Below, one piece after another: positions 1 to 6,382 of a DNA stretch of 13,456 bases. Numbering within the stretch: position 1 is the first letter of the stretch; the number at the start of each line of letters is the position of its first letter. Under the pieces are notes generated by a model that had not been told where the DNA came from, ran no database searches, and worked only from the letters and a program-made list of their open reading frames with translations. The translations under genes were made by a program, and so were the position numbers. The DNA is from CAZLYF01 sp964586835 (GTDB lineage: Bacteria; Bacillota; Clostridia; Christensenellales; Aristaeellaceae). Location: positions 1 through 13,456 of the forward strand of contig CAZPIC010000048.1 in the NCBI GenBank assembly GCA_964586835.1, read 5' to 3'.

Positions 1-49
1 TACCATTCTGATTGTATTTTTAGCACGTATCTTCAAGCCCGTGAATAAT

Positions 50-553
50 TCAGGCGTAGATATTTGCAACGTCATTTATAGCCTTCTTTGTTTCAACATC
101 ATAGACGAGAAGATTCCCGCCACGGTAAAAATTATGTTCACCAGCGGATATGCCATCAGATGTATCAATTGCTTCAAGCTCTTTTAGAAAGAATGCTAAA
201 TCAGATGCGAAATCATTTAAACTATTTATATTTTCAGATGACGCTCGCTGGCCGTCAATCCAACAATTTACCGACCAAGGGAATGGATATGCTTTCGTAG
301 GCCTTCCCTTTTCCAGTGGTTTTGTAATTGGAATCGAAATACCTCTTGACAGCATCGGAAGGTATTTCATTTCCTTTTCCACTGCTGCAACATATCTTTC
401 GTGATGAGGAAGCCTTACAGCCATTTTATTGCCCAGCCGAAATGTTCGATTGTCATGACCACTACTTTCAACATTTCTAATGGGAAGGTTCGCCCATTGT
501 GGAAATTGACTATCAATTAGCTCTCTAACCATACGTAATGTTATTTCTACCAT
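50..553 (-). pseudogene. Aminoglycoside phosphotransferase-like gene, 3'-truncated (N-terminal part only)
   Basis: The 167 residues resemble the N-terminal half of COG3173-type aminoglycoside/macrolide phosphotransferases, which are cytoplasmic kinases of about 300 residues. Visible family features are a SSGHDNRTFRLG segment (nucleotide-binding loop region), the MAVRLPHHERYVAAVEKE segment carrying strand and helix residues of the N-lobe, a PWSVNCWIDG hinge-like segment, and HNFYRGGNL followed by YDVETKKAI. The reading frame then meets a TGA. The catalytic loop (HGD...N) and the metal-binding DFG-type Asp, which should lie further on, are absent in this frame, and neither other frame of the remaining 49 bases restores an obvious match. 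I chose the start at 553 because AAAGGA sits about 9-10 nt upstream; a longer frame to 598 adds 15 residues without better support. The DNA is AT-richer than the rest of the window. It is almost certainly non-functional as a kinase, unless a frameshift just at the window edge hides the rest. Confidence 0.7.
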
Positions 554-626
554 CTTATCAATTCCTTTTCTAATTGATCTGAAGTCTCCATATCCCAACT
601 GAATTATTCACCCGATCCGATCCAAA

Positions 627-644
627 TCGACCCATAGGGGTCGA
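627..644. repeat. Short perfect inverted repeat (7-bp arms)
   Basis: TCGACCC at 627-633 and GGGTCGA at 638-644 form a 7-bp perfect inverted repeat with a 4-nt loop. It lies between the phosphotransferase remnant and the transposase relic. No T-tract follows on either strand, so it is not an evident terminator. Its role is unknown; an end of a decayed mobile element is possible but unproven. Confidence 0.45.
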
Positions 645-684
645 GAAATACAACTTGCAGAGGAAAGACCGAGCGTCAGCTTAA

Positions 685-1017
685 AAATTGCCACCGTTCT
701 TTGAGCCACTGAGAAACAAGGTCGAGAAGACGTTTGGCAACCTGAAGAGCACTTGAGGCAGGAGGTAACTGAGGATCCTCTCGTCTGTTTGCGTGTCCGG
801 ACGAGTCTCTGTCCAGTTCGTTGCTCTGATCCTGCTCAGCCAAGTCCTGAAAACCACGCTTGAAAAGAATCTTCCAATCTGCTGCTTCCCGAAGCTTCTC
901 CTAGGCGAACCGGAATCCCTGTTTAGGATCTACTAGACCGAAAAATACAAGGACATCGTCAGCAAAGCCCAGCGCGAAATCCTTGAGGCCTTCCACATTG
1001 ACCCGAACACGCTATAA
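685..1017 (+). pseudogene. Relic of an IS4/IS1634-type DDE transposase, C-terminal part
   Basis: One frame (685 to the TAA at 1015-1017) reads as the C-terminal third of a DDE transposase interrupted by three stops: TGA at 754, TAA at 766 and TAG at 934. Recognisable segments in order are RNKVEKTFGNLKS (the helix carrying the third catalytic Glu and the family Y/R..E..F..LK pattern), then GRVSVQFVALILLSQV (the hydrophobic helix written GRLFVQFIALILLS in intact relatives), then KYKDIVSKAQREILEAFHIDPNTL before the terminal stop. The catalytic DDE Asp residues and the N-terminus are missing. All blocks remain in one frame, so decay was mainly by point mutation to stops plus loss of the 5' part. 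No flanking insertion-sequence terminal repeats were recognised. The family name rests on remembered motif patterns; the pseudogene status is plain from the stops. Confidence 0.7.
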
Positions 1018-1063
1018 ACCACTGGATTTCTGGCTGATCATGTGGTCAGTTGCCTTTCTGCTC

Positions 1064-1104
1064 TATCCATCACCCAAGAGGAGCATTACAGGGCGTGATG
1101 GATA
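1064..1104. repeat. Inverted repeat with 10-bp perfect arms
   Basis: TATCCATCAC (1064-1073) is the exact reverse complement of GTGATGGATA (1095-1104). Two further C:G pairs (1074-1075 with 1092-1093, or one base over) are possible if the C at 1094 is bulged, leaving a loop of about 15 nt. No T-tract follows on either side, so a simple terminator is unlikely. It could be a hairpin RNA, a protein-binding site or a mobile-element end. Confidence 0.5.
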
Positions 1105-1213
1105 CCGTTGACACGGCACGGGAATTGCCTGATGAAATGTGAAGTGCCACGATGCAGCGCGGCATGAATAAATCCAATATGCGCTACAATGTATTTCACA
1201 GGAAAGCTATTTC

Positions 1214-1230
1214 ATAGGTCACAGACCTAT
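1214..1230. repeat. Short perfect inverted repeat (7-bp arms, 3-nt loop)
   Basis: ATAGGTC (1214-1220) and GACCTAT (1224-1230) flank ACA. It lies about 30 nt before the tRNA terminator on the + strand and lacks a T-tract. Function unknown. Confidence 0.4.
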
Positions 1231-1260
1231 TCAACAAATCCTGGAGAGAGCTATTTCGAT

Positions 1261-1294
1261 AAAAAACCCCAGTTAAGAACAACTGGGGTTTTTT
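1261..1294. terminator. Intrinsic terminator of tRNA-Ser (bidirectional)
   Basis: A perfect 14-bp palindrome: six A, CCCC and AGTT at 1261-1274, a loop AAGAAC (1275-1280), and AACT, GGGG and six T at 1281-1294. Read on the minus strand it begins one base after the encoded CCA of the tRNA and ends in a U6 tract, so it terminates the tRNA transcript. The symmetry means it should also stop transcripts entering from the accessory side on the plus strand, insulating the two regions. Confidence 0.93.
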
Positions 1295-1295
1295 C

Positions 1296-1384
1296 TGGCG
1301 GAGGGGGTGGGATTCGAACCCACGTGTGGTTACCCACAAACTGATTTCGAGTCAGCCCCGTTATGACCGCTTCGATACCCCTCC
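1296..1384 (-). tRNA. tRNA-Ser (anticodon CGA), CCA encoded
   Basis: The minus strand folds as a class II tRNA. Acceptor GGAGGGG (1384-1378) pairs with CCCCTCC (1306-1300), followed by discriminator G (1299) and an encoded CCA (1298-1296). The anticodon stem is GCTGA/TCAGT and encloses the loop CTCGAAA, giving anticodon CGA, which reads the serine codon UCG. A long variable arm (GTGGG paired with CCCAC) is typical of tRNA-Ser, and the T arm is GTGGG-TTCGAAT-CCCAC. It serves translation as the serine acceptor for UCG. It is a single-gene transcription unit with its own promoter (1450-1479) and a terminator right behind the CCA. Its 3' end faces the degraded accessory DNA at 1-1260. Confidence 0.96.
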
Positions 1385-1449
1385 CTCTCTGCGTGTGTCA
1401 CCTGAAAACAGCAGTGCTATTTTGAGGATACATTAGCCACGCCACTGGA

Positions 1450-1479
1450 ATCATAGGGTACAAAGAGTCTCCATGTCAA
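1450..1479 (-). promoter_or_regulatory. Sigma-A type promoter of tRNA-Ser
   Basis: On the minus strand a perfect -35 box TTGACA (1479-1474) is followed after 18 nt by -10 box TATGAT (1455-1450). Transcription would start near 1443, giving a 5' leader of about 58 nt to be removed by RNase P. Confidence 0.8.
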
Positions 1480-1522
1480 TATGTCGATGTCTGAAAAGGG
1501 GTCTTTCAGGGCTTGTTTTGGT

Positions 1523-1551
1523 TTGTGCCACGCTGTTGAATATGGTATGAT
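1523..1551 (+). promoter_or_regulatory. Extended -10 promoter of the xpaC-telA-lemA-tpm operon
   Basis: TATGAT (1546-1551) is preceded by TG-G, making an extended -10 element. A weaker -35 TTGTGC (1523-1528) lies 17 nt upstream. The start point would be near 1558, about 60 nt before the first gene. It diverges from the tRNA-Ser promoter, whose -35 box is 44 nt away. Confidence 0.65.
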
Positions 1552-1563
1552 CGTGGCGATTTC

Positions 1564-1597
1564 GAGCGCAGACGCTCCGGAAGCCTGTCACAGGCTT
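1564..1597 (+). promoter_or_regulatory. Two stem-loops in the leader of the stress operon
   Basis: GAGCG/CGCTC (1564-1568 and 1573-1577, 4-nt loop) is followed at once by AAGCCTG/CAGGCTT (1581-1587 and 1591-1597, loop TCA). The second arm runs into TTTTC. Both fall between the predicted transcription start and the ribosome binding site, so the second hairpin could act as an attenuator or simply structure the leader. The T-tract is short, so termination here is uncertain. Confidence 0.45.
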
Positions 1598-1618
1598 TTC
1601 GATCAGGGGGGGAGACGG

Positions 1619-2332
1619 ATGGCCAGAAAAAGCCAGGCTACTTCACCCGGTAAAGGCTGGGCAGCCGGCTTTATCACAGCGGGGATTGTCGGGTTAGCGT
1701 ACGCCTCTATATTTCCGCTGCACCGTCCGCTTCACTACGTCATCATGGCTGCGGTGGTCGTGGCCTTTGGAAGGCTTGCCCAGATCATGGGTTCAGGGCT
1801 GGATACCAGCAAAAAAGCTGCTTCCGTGGAGGACCTCCCTGTAACGGGAAACGAGGCGGTGGACCGTATTGTTAAGCGTGGGCAGGATATGCTCAAGGCG
1901 ATCAGGGAGGAAAATGAAAAGATACCGGACCCTGTGCTATCCAGGCAGATGGACGAGATGGACTCTATTGCCAACCGCATTTTCAAGACTGTGATCGAAC
2001 AGCCGGGAAAGGCACCACAGATCAGGCGCTTCATGGAATACTATCTCCCCACTACCCTTAAAATGCTGACCGGATACCGGAAGATGGATGAACGGGGCAT
2101 CGGCGGAGACAGCGCAGACCAGACCAGGCGAAAAATCGAGTCCGCGATGGAAGTGGTGCTATCCGCCTTCAAGAAGCAGCTTGATACGCTTTACCAGGAT
2201 GATATGCTGGACATCTCTACCGATATCGACGTGTTGGAAACGATGCTTAAACAGGACAGCCTCATAGGAAAAGAGACCTATGTGGGCGGTGGGAACGCTG
2301 CAGGCGAAGCCCAGGCAATAAAGGAGGAATGA
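1619..2332 (+). CDS. xpaC: XpaC-family membrane protein (5-bromo-4-chloroindolyl phosphate hydrolysis family)
   Basis: A 237-residue protein of the XpaC family (PF10112). The name comes from a Bacillus phenotype of indolyl-phosphate hydrolysis; a true enzymatic role is not established. Two hydrophobic segments (about residues 14-33 and 38-57) form an N-terminal hairpin anchor. The rest is a soluble, mostly helical, charged region (about 75-237) presumably in the cytoplasm, with the EYYLPTTLKMLTGY segment that marks the family. The start at 1619 is preferred over a longer in-frame ATG at 1481 because a purine-rich GGGGGGGAGACGG stretch (from 1605) directly precedes it, and because the longer form would begin upstream of the promoter. 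It is the first gene of the operon; the telA ribosome binding site overlaps its last codons, suggesting coupled expression with telA, as seen in other Bacillota. Confidence 0.85.
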   Translation: MARKSQATSPGKGWAAGFITAGIVGLAYASIFPLHRPLHYVIMAAVVVAFGRLAQIMGSGLDTSKKAASVEDLPVTGNEAVDRIVKRGQDMLKAIREENEKIPDPVLSRQMDEMDSIANRIFKTVIEQPGKAPQIRRFMEYYLPTTLKMLTGYRKMDERGIGGDSADQTRRKIESAMEVVLSAFKKQLDTLYQDDMLDISTDIDVLETMLKQDSLIGKETYVGGGNAAGEAQAIKEE

Positions 2333-2335
2333 ACT

Positions 2336-3592
2336 ATGTCAGAACACAGTGATACAGCAAGACAGGCTCTGGAACCGGAGCACTCCGGAAACGGCGTCTT
2401 TGCAAGCAAGGATACGGCGGAAGATGTGTCGCAGTCTGTTCCCGTGCTGACCCTCTCTCCCCAGAGCGGGGATAAGCTGAAGGTGGAGGAAGTCATCGAC
2501 CAGTTGGAGGCAGCTCAGCAGAAAGAGCCGGCTGCGCCGGATGTGCAGGCGGCGATCGCTGCTCAGATTGACTCTTCACTGACGGATGAGGAAAGAAAGG
2601 CCGTCGATGATTTTTCCCAACAGATAGATATTTCAAACGCGCAGCATGTAATGCTCTATGGCGCGGATGCCCAGAAGAAGGTATCGGATTTTGCGGACGC
2701 TATCCTCTCTGGCGTAAAGAACAAGGACGCGGGGGATGTGGGCGACATGCTGACGAAGCTGATCGGAGAGTTGGGCAGCTTTGAAAGTTCCGCCGAAAAG
2801 CCCAAGGGTATCCGGGGGTGGTTTTCGACCCCCGAGAAGTTCATCACGCAGGTAAGATCCCGCTTTGATGCCATTTCCGGCAACGTGGAGACGATCTCCG
2901 GGGCTTTGGAAGGACACCAGGTACAGCTTCTGAAGGATGTGTCGATGTTCAATCATCTGTATGACATGAACATCTCCTATTTCAGGGAACTGACGATGTA
3001 CATCGTCGCCGGGGAAAAGCGGCTTGGTGCGTTCAGGGAAAAGGAACTCGTTGAAGCCAGGGACAAAGCCGCGCAGACCAGCGATACGATGGATGCCCAG
3101 CGCGCAAGCGATCTGGCCGCCGCCGCCGATCGTTTTGAGAAGAAGCTGCACGACCTGAAGCTGACCAGACAGATTTCCATGCAGATGGCGCCCCAGATAC
3201 GTCTTCTGCAAAACAACAATGCGCTGCTGATCGAGCGCATCCAGTCCACGCTTGTTAATACGCTGCCGCTATGGAAAAATCAGATGGTGCTTGCGCTGGG
3301 CATGCAGCATTCAAAGCAGGCCATGCAGGCACAGCGTGCCGTAACCACTATGACAAATGACCTTTTAAAGAAAAACGCTGAGGCCCTGAAGATGGGCACG
3401 GTGGAGACCGCCCGCGAAGCAGAGCGCGGCATCATAGACATTGAAACGCTGGTGCAGACCAATCAATCCCTGATAGACACGATGAACGAGGTGGTTCGCA
3501 TACAGGCTGAGGGTCGGCAGAAGCGTGCTGAAGCGGAAAAGACGCTTGCCAAGATGGAAAATGAGCTGAAGACCCGCCTGATCAAAGGATAA
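2336..3592 (+). CDS. telA: TelA-family toxic anion / stress resistance protein
   Basis: A 418-residue TelA-family protein (PF05816), a family linked to tellurite and other toxic-anion resistance and to cell-envelope antimicrobial tolerance; the biochemical activity is unknown. No signal peptide or membrane segment is seen, so it is probably cytoplasmic, perhaps at the membrane with XpaC. An acidic, low-complexity N-terminal extension (about 1-90) precedes the conserved helical core. Diagnostic segments are FNHLYDMNISYFRELTMYI with AGEKRL (205-230), MQMAPQIRLLQNNNALLIE (282-300) with the following TLPLWKNQM, and the C-terminal helix TMNEVVRIQAEGRQKRAEAE (382-401), all close to the family pattern. 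Coiled-coil character is strong at about 232-275 and at the C-terminus. A strong AAAGGAGG site lies inside the end of xpaC. It is probably co-translated with xpaC. Confidence 0.92.
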   Translation: MSEHSDTARQALEPEHSGNGVFASKDTAEDVSQSVPVLTLSPQSGDKLKVEEVIDQLEAAQQKEPAAPDVQAAIAAQIDSSLTDEERKAVDDFSQQIDISNAQHVMLYGADAQKKVSDFADAILSGVKNKDAGDVGDMLTKLIGELGSFESSAEKPKGIRGWFSTPEKFITQVRSRFDAISGNVETISGALEGHQVQLLKDVSMFNHLYDMNISYFRELTMYIVAGEKRLGAFREKELVEARDKAAQTSDTMDAQRASDLAAAADRFEKKLHDLKLTRQISMQMAPQIRLLQNNNALLIERIQSTLVNTLPLWKNQMVLALGMQHSKQAMQAQRAVTTMTNDLLKKNAEALKMGTVETAREAERGIIDIETLVQTNQSLIDTMNEVVRIQAEGRQKRAEAEKTLAKMENELKTRLIKG

Positions 3593-3610
3593 CAGAAAGG
3601 CAGCAGAGGG

Positions 3611-4198
3611 ATGAAGGCCAGACCAAGCGCAGCTGCAGCGTTTATCCTGATGGTGGTTCTGCTCACCGCAGCTGTGTGCTTAGGGGCCTACAGGCACTGG
3701 AGCGCAAGGCGCAGCGACGTCGCAGAAAGCCTATCGTCGCTGACGGATGTGCTGGACGCGCGCGTCGAGGTAGCCCATAATATCCTGACAGTCGCTTCGC
3801 GCCACCTTCCTTTGCGGGAGGGGGGCCTGGAAACCCAGAGCCACAGCGGCGCAGACATACGCAAGGACATAGCCATTTTATCGGACCCTGCGGCCTCCCT
3901 GTCTGCCAAGGCCTCAGCCAACGTAAAGCTGTCCGCGGATGCTGGAGATGTGCTGGCTGCCCTTGCGGGCATGGCCTCCGTACTCTCTGATGACAGAGAC
4001 CTGATGTATGCCAAGCAAATGCTGCCCCAGGCGCTGGAACAGAGCGCGGATTGGGCGGGCAAGGCTGCTTACAACGCGGAAGCGGAAGCCTATAATACGG
4101 AGCTCGTCGGAAGTTTCAGCGGTCGTCTGGCGCGACTGATGGGCGTTCGGACCGTAGAACAGTTTATTCCCGCGGGAGAGGAGGAAGGCCAGCCATGA
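3611..4198 (+). CDS. lemA: LemA-family membrane-anchored protein
   Basis: A 195-residue LemA-family protein (PF04011). A single N-terminal hydrophobic segment (about residues 8-26), with positive residues on both sides, anchors it. The remainder forms the helical LemA domain, recognised by LTDVLDARVEVAHNIL near residues 44-59 and by the C-terminal block AYNAEAEAYNTELVGSFSGR (153-172) followed by LMGVRTVEQF, matching the family pattern of YN...YN...P...GF...F. The molecular function is unknown; LemA proteins are frequently encoded beside TPM-domain proteins, exactly as here. AGAAAGG lies about 10 nt before the start. Its stop overlaps the next start (ATGA), so the two are probably translationally coupled and act together at the envelope. 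The segment between residues 65 and 110 is less typical of the family. Confidence 0.85.
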   Translation: MKARPSAAAAFILMVVLLTAAVCLGAYRHWSARRSDVAESLSSLTDVLDARVEVAHNILTVASRHLPLREGGLETQSHSGADIRKDIAILSDPAASLSAKASANVKLSADAGDVLAALAGMASVLSDDRDLMYAKQMLPQALEQSADWAGKAAYNAEAEAYNTELVGSFSGRLARLMGVRTVEQFIPAGEEEGQP

Positions 4199-5007
4199 AG
4201 CCCAAGCGCCTGGCTTTCTGTCTTTTTGTGCTGGGAATGCTGGTGGCACTGTCAGAGCCCCTCCTTGCCGAGCTTGTGCCCGCCCAGGTCACCAGGGACA
4301 CCGCTGCCGTATTGACGGAAACAACGCAGCGCGACATGGCCGAATTGGACAGCCGGATGCGCAAGGCCACTGGGGTGGGGATCGCCTTGGTCACCCGGCA
4401 TTTCCTCGGCGGAGCAGAGGTGGGTGCATTTGCACGCCAATTGCTGGAAGAAGCCCAGGAGCCTGAGAATACGCTGCTTGTGCTGCTGGTGATCGGCGAA
4501 GAGAAATACGCGCATGCTGCGGGCGCCGGTTTCAGAGCCCTTCTTGACGAGGAAACGATCAACAGTCTTCAGGCCAGATACTTAAGGGACCGCTTTCGTT
4601 CAAGGGATTACGATGGCGCGGTCGGCTCCTTTTTTAGTGCCGTTGCGGACAACGCAGGACGGTCTTCCGGCAAACCCATCCAGGTGGAAGGGCTGTTTGG
4701 CATGGTGAGGGCTACACCTCTTCCGACCCCTACCTCGCAGCTGCAGGCCGGACAGACTCCCAACCGGGGATGGCTTGGCGAGTTTTTTACGAGCCGGGGA
4801 AAAGAACAAGAGACCACAGAGACTCACGGGAAGGCAGCGTCAAAGGGTGAAAATGGGTCCGGCACAAGAAGCTTCGTTTTGCTGGGGATCTTCCTTTTCT
4901 TTTTATTCAGAAGAAAAAGAAAGCGGGGCAAACAGCGCGGCATCGGACTGCTGGGATGGATCTTTGGATCCTATGCGGTGTCCAGATTTTTTAGCCGGCG
5001 AAAATAG
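4195..5007 (+). CDS. TPM-domain secreted/membrane protein (YgcG-like)
   Basis: A 270-residue protein with a signal peptide (about 1-25; possible cleavage after LLA), an extracytoplasmic TPM domain (PF04536, about 30-155), a Pro/Thr/Gly/Ser-rich linker (172-222), a membrane segment (226-239) and a strongly basic cytoplasmic tail beginning RRKRKRGKQR. TPM landmarks are DTAAVLTE (35-42), the TGVGIALVTRHFLGG strand (59-73), ENTLLVLLVIGEEKYAHAAG (91-110) corresponding to the usual dNG.LLl.....r...i..G, and the FRSRDYDGAV region (134-143). The NG pair is replaced by NT. TPM proteins occur with LemA and with photosystem-II repair factors; some have phosphatase activity, but this cannot be assumed here. 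It overlaps lemA by 4 nt and is followed after 2 nt by the phosphodiesterase gene. A second hydrophobic stretch (250-263) may make a C-terminal hairpin. Confidence 0.85.
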   Translation: MKPKRLAFCLFVLGMLVALSEPLLAELVPAQVTRDTAAVLTETTQRDMAELDSRMRKATGVGIALVTRHFLGGAEVGAFARQLLEEAQEPENTLLVLLVIGEEKYAHAAGAGFRALLDEETINSLQARYLRDRFRSRDYDGAVGSFFSAVADNAGRSSGKPIQVEGLFGMVRATPLPTPTSQLQAGQTPNRGWLGEFFTSRGKEQETTETHGKAASKGENGSGTRSFVLLGIFLFFLFRRKRKRGKQRGIGLLGWIFGSYAVSRFFSRRK

Positions 5008-5009
5008 CG

Positions 5010-6281
5010 ATGCGACTTATACTGATAAGCCTTGACGCGGTCAGTGCCGCGGATGCGGAGTTTCTCTTGTCGCTGCCAAACCTGGGGGGGCTCGCGGCGG
5101 AGGGGGTGTTTTGCGACAGGGTGCAGACGGTGTACCCCGCGCTGACCTACCCTGTACACGCGAGCATTGTCACCGGTTGCTACCCTGAACGACACGGCAT
5201 TGGGCACAATATAAAGTTCGAGCCGGATAAACCCGCGCAGGAAAGGCCCTGGTACTGGGACGCGGGGGAGATCAGGGTGGAAACACTGCACAGCGTGGCT
5301 GCGGAGGCTGGGCGCGAGGTGGCTTCTGTGCTCTGGCCTGTGACGGGGCATCACAGGGGAATTACTTATAATTTTCCTGAGGTTCTGGCATTGCGCGGCG
5401 AGAGTCAGGTGCTGAAGATGCTGCGCTATGGGAGCGCTTGGTGGATCCTACGCAACGAAATCCTCTATGGCAGAACCAGGCCGGATATCAGGCAACCTCA
5501 CCTTGACCGCTACGCTGTGTTGCTGTGCGAAAAACTGATTGCAAAGCAGTACTATCCCGGCGTGGGATCAGGGCGAAGGGGCGACATTGAACCTTCAGCA
5601 AAAGATAAAAAGAGACATATGCCCGACCTGATCACCCTGCACTTGACAGACTGTGACGCGGCAAGGCACGCTCATGGGGTCGACAGTACGGAGGCAAGGG
5701 CGGCATTGCATCGTCTGGACCAGGCCGTGGGACGACTGCTGACAGCCCTGAATCAAGTAGACGCCCTGAAGGGTACTGTTGTCGCAGTTGTCTCGGACCA
5801 TGGACAGGAGGATGTGACAAGCACCCTTCCCCTGGATGAATGGCTCTGTGAGAAGGGTGCGCCTGCCCGCGCGCAGACGCTGGGGCTGGGGGCCTACATT
5901 CACTGCGGGCGCGGCGCTTCCCGGCTGGTGTATGACCTGCTTGTGGACAACATGGAGGAGCTTGGTTTAAGCCGTGTATACAGCAAGGAAGAGCTGCGCA
6001 GCATGCATGCCATGGAAGGGATCAAGCTTGCGGTGGAGTCTGGTCCGGGAGTGGAGATCGTGGACAGATCCGGCGACAGCCCACACAAGGCGACCCATGG
6101 CTTTGGACCCTTGCATCCTGGTTCCCAGTGCCTGTTATGGCTATCGGGGTTGCCTTTCAGGAAAGGTGCCCGCCTGGAAAAGGCCCGGATCATTGATGTG
6201 GCGCCTACCTTGGCGCAGGCTGTGGGGCTGACCTTGCCACAGGCGCAGGGGAAGGTGCTTTGGGATGCTTTCACAGACTAA
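5010..6281 (+). CDS. Alkaline-phosphatase-superfamily nucleotide pyrophosphatase/phosphodiesterase
   Basis: A 423-residue protein of the type I phosphodiesterase/nucleotide pyrophosphatase family (PF01663), which hydrolyses phosphodiester or pyrophosphate bonds with two zinc ions. The complete active-site set is visible: D9 in LISLDA, the nucleophile T46 in YPALTYPVHASIVTG, D216 and H220 in DCDAARHAHG, D263-H264 in VVSDHGQ, and H363 in THGFGPLHPG. The substrate cannot be read from the sequence. No signal peptide or membrane anchor is seen, so it should be cytoplasmic, unlike many relatives. It starts 2 nt after the TPM gene with no good ribosome binding site, so translation probably depends on reinitiation from that gene; it is the last gene of the operon. 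A terminator-like hairpin with a T6 tract follows at 6343-6382. Confidence 0.9.
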   Translation: MRLILISLDAVSAADAEFLLSLPNLGGLAAEGVFCDRVQTVYPALTYPVHASIVTGCYPERHGIGHNIKFEPDKPAQERPWYWDAGEIRVETLHSVAAEAGREVASVLWPVTGHHRGITYNFPEVLALRGESQVLKMLRYGSAWWILRNEILYGRTRPDIRQPHLDRYAVLLCEKLIAKQYYPGVGSGRRGDIEPSAKDKKRHMPDLITLHLTDCDAARHAHGVDSTEARAALHRLDQAVGRLLTALNQVDALKGTVVAVVSDHGQEDVTSTLPLDEWLCEKGAPARAQTLGLGAYIHCGRGASRLVYDLLVDNMEELGLSRVYSKEELRSMHAMEGIKLAVESGPGVEIVDRSGDSPHKATHGFGPLHPGSQCLLWLSGLPFRKGARLEKARIIDVAPTLAQAVGLTLPQAQGKVLWDAFTD

Positions 6282-6342
6282 GCCACGGTAGTTGTGCAGT
6301 GGGAAAGTTTGAGACACATCCCAAGATTTGCAGCCAAGGGCA

Positions 6343-6382
6343 GGGCAAACAGGCTGTCTTCAGACAGCTGCGCCCATTTTTT
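6343..6382 (+). terminator. Probable terminator of the stress operon
   Basis: GCTGTCT/AGACAGC (6353-6359 and 6362-6368, 2-nt loop) is nested in an outer GGGC/GCCC pairing (6343-6346 and 6372-6375), and six T follow at 6377-6382. The outer and inner stems are separated by unpaired bases, so the fold is imperfect. It lies 61 nt after the phosphodiesterase stop. Confidence 0.5.

Larger units (their letters stand above)
1018..1260. other. Gene-free stretch after the transposase relic
   Basis: No reading frame of useful length or recognisable motif is seen on either strand. The stretch contains two inverted repeats (1064-1104 and 1214-1230), described separately, a short imperfect palindrome at 1034-1049, and the 9-mer AGCTATTTC twice (1205-1213 and 1249-1257). 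It probably represents decayed mobile-element DNA between the relic and the tRNA gene, but nothing proves this. Confidence 0.5.

Noticed and set aside
685..1017. Stop-codon readthrough or recoding (selenocysteine, pyrrolysine) in the transposase-like frame
   Set aside because: The three stops are of all three types, the 5' half of the gene is missing, and no other gene in the window uses in-frame stops. Decay explains it.
1481..1618. In-frame 46-residue N-terminal extension of the XpaC protein from an ATG at 1481
   Set aside because: It would start upstream of the best promoter (1523-1551) and has no ribosome binding site; the ATG at 1619 has a G-rich site and gives a normal family N-terminus.
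2633..3249. Long minus-strand open frames opposite telA (and similar frames opposite pcrA and ligA)
   Set aside because: They are shadows of well-supported genes in GC-rich DNA, with no recognisable motifs or ribosome binding sites.
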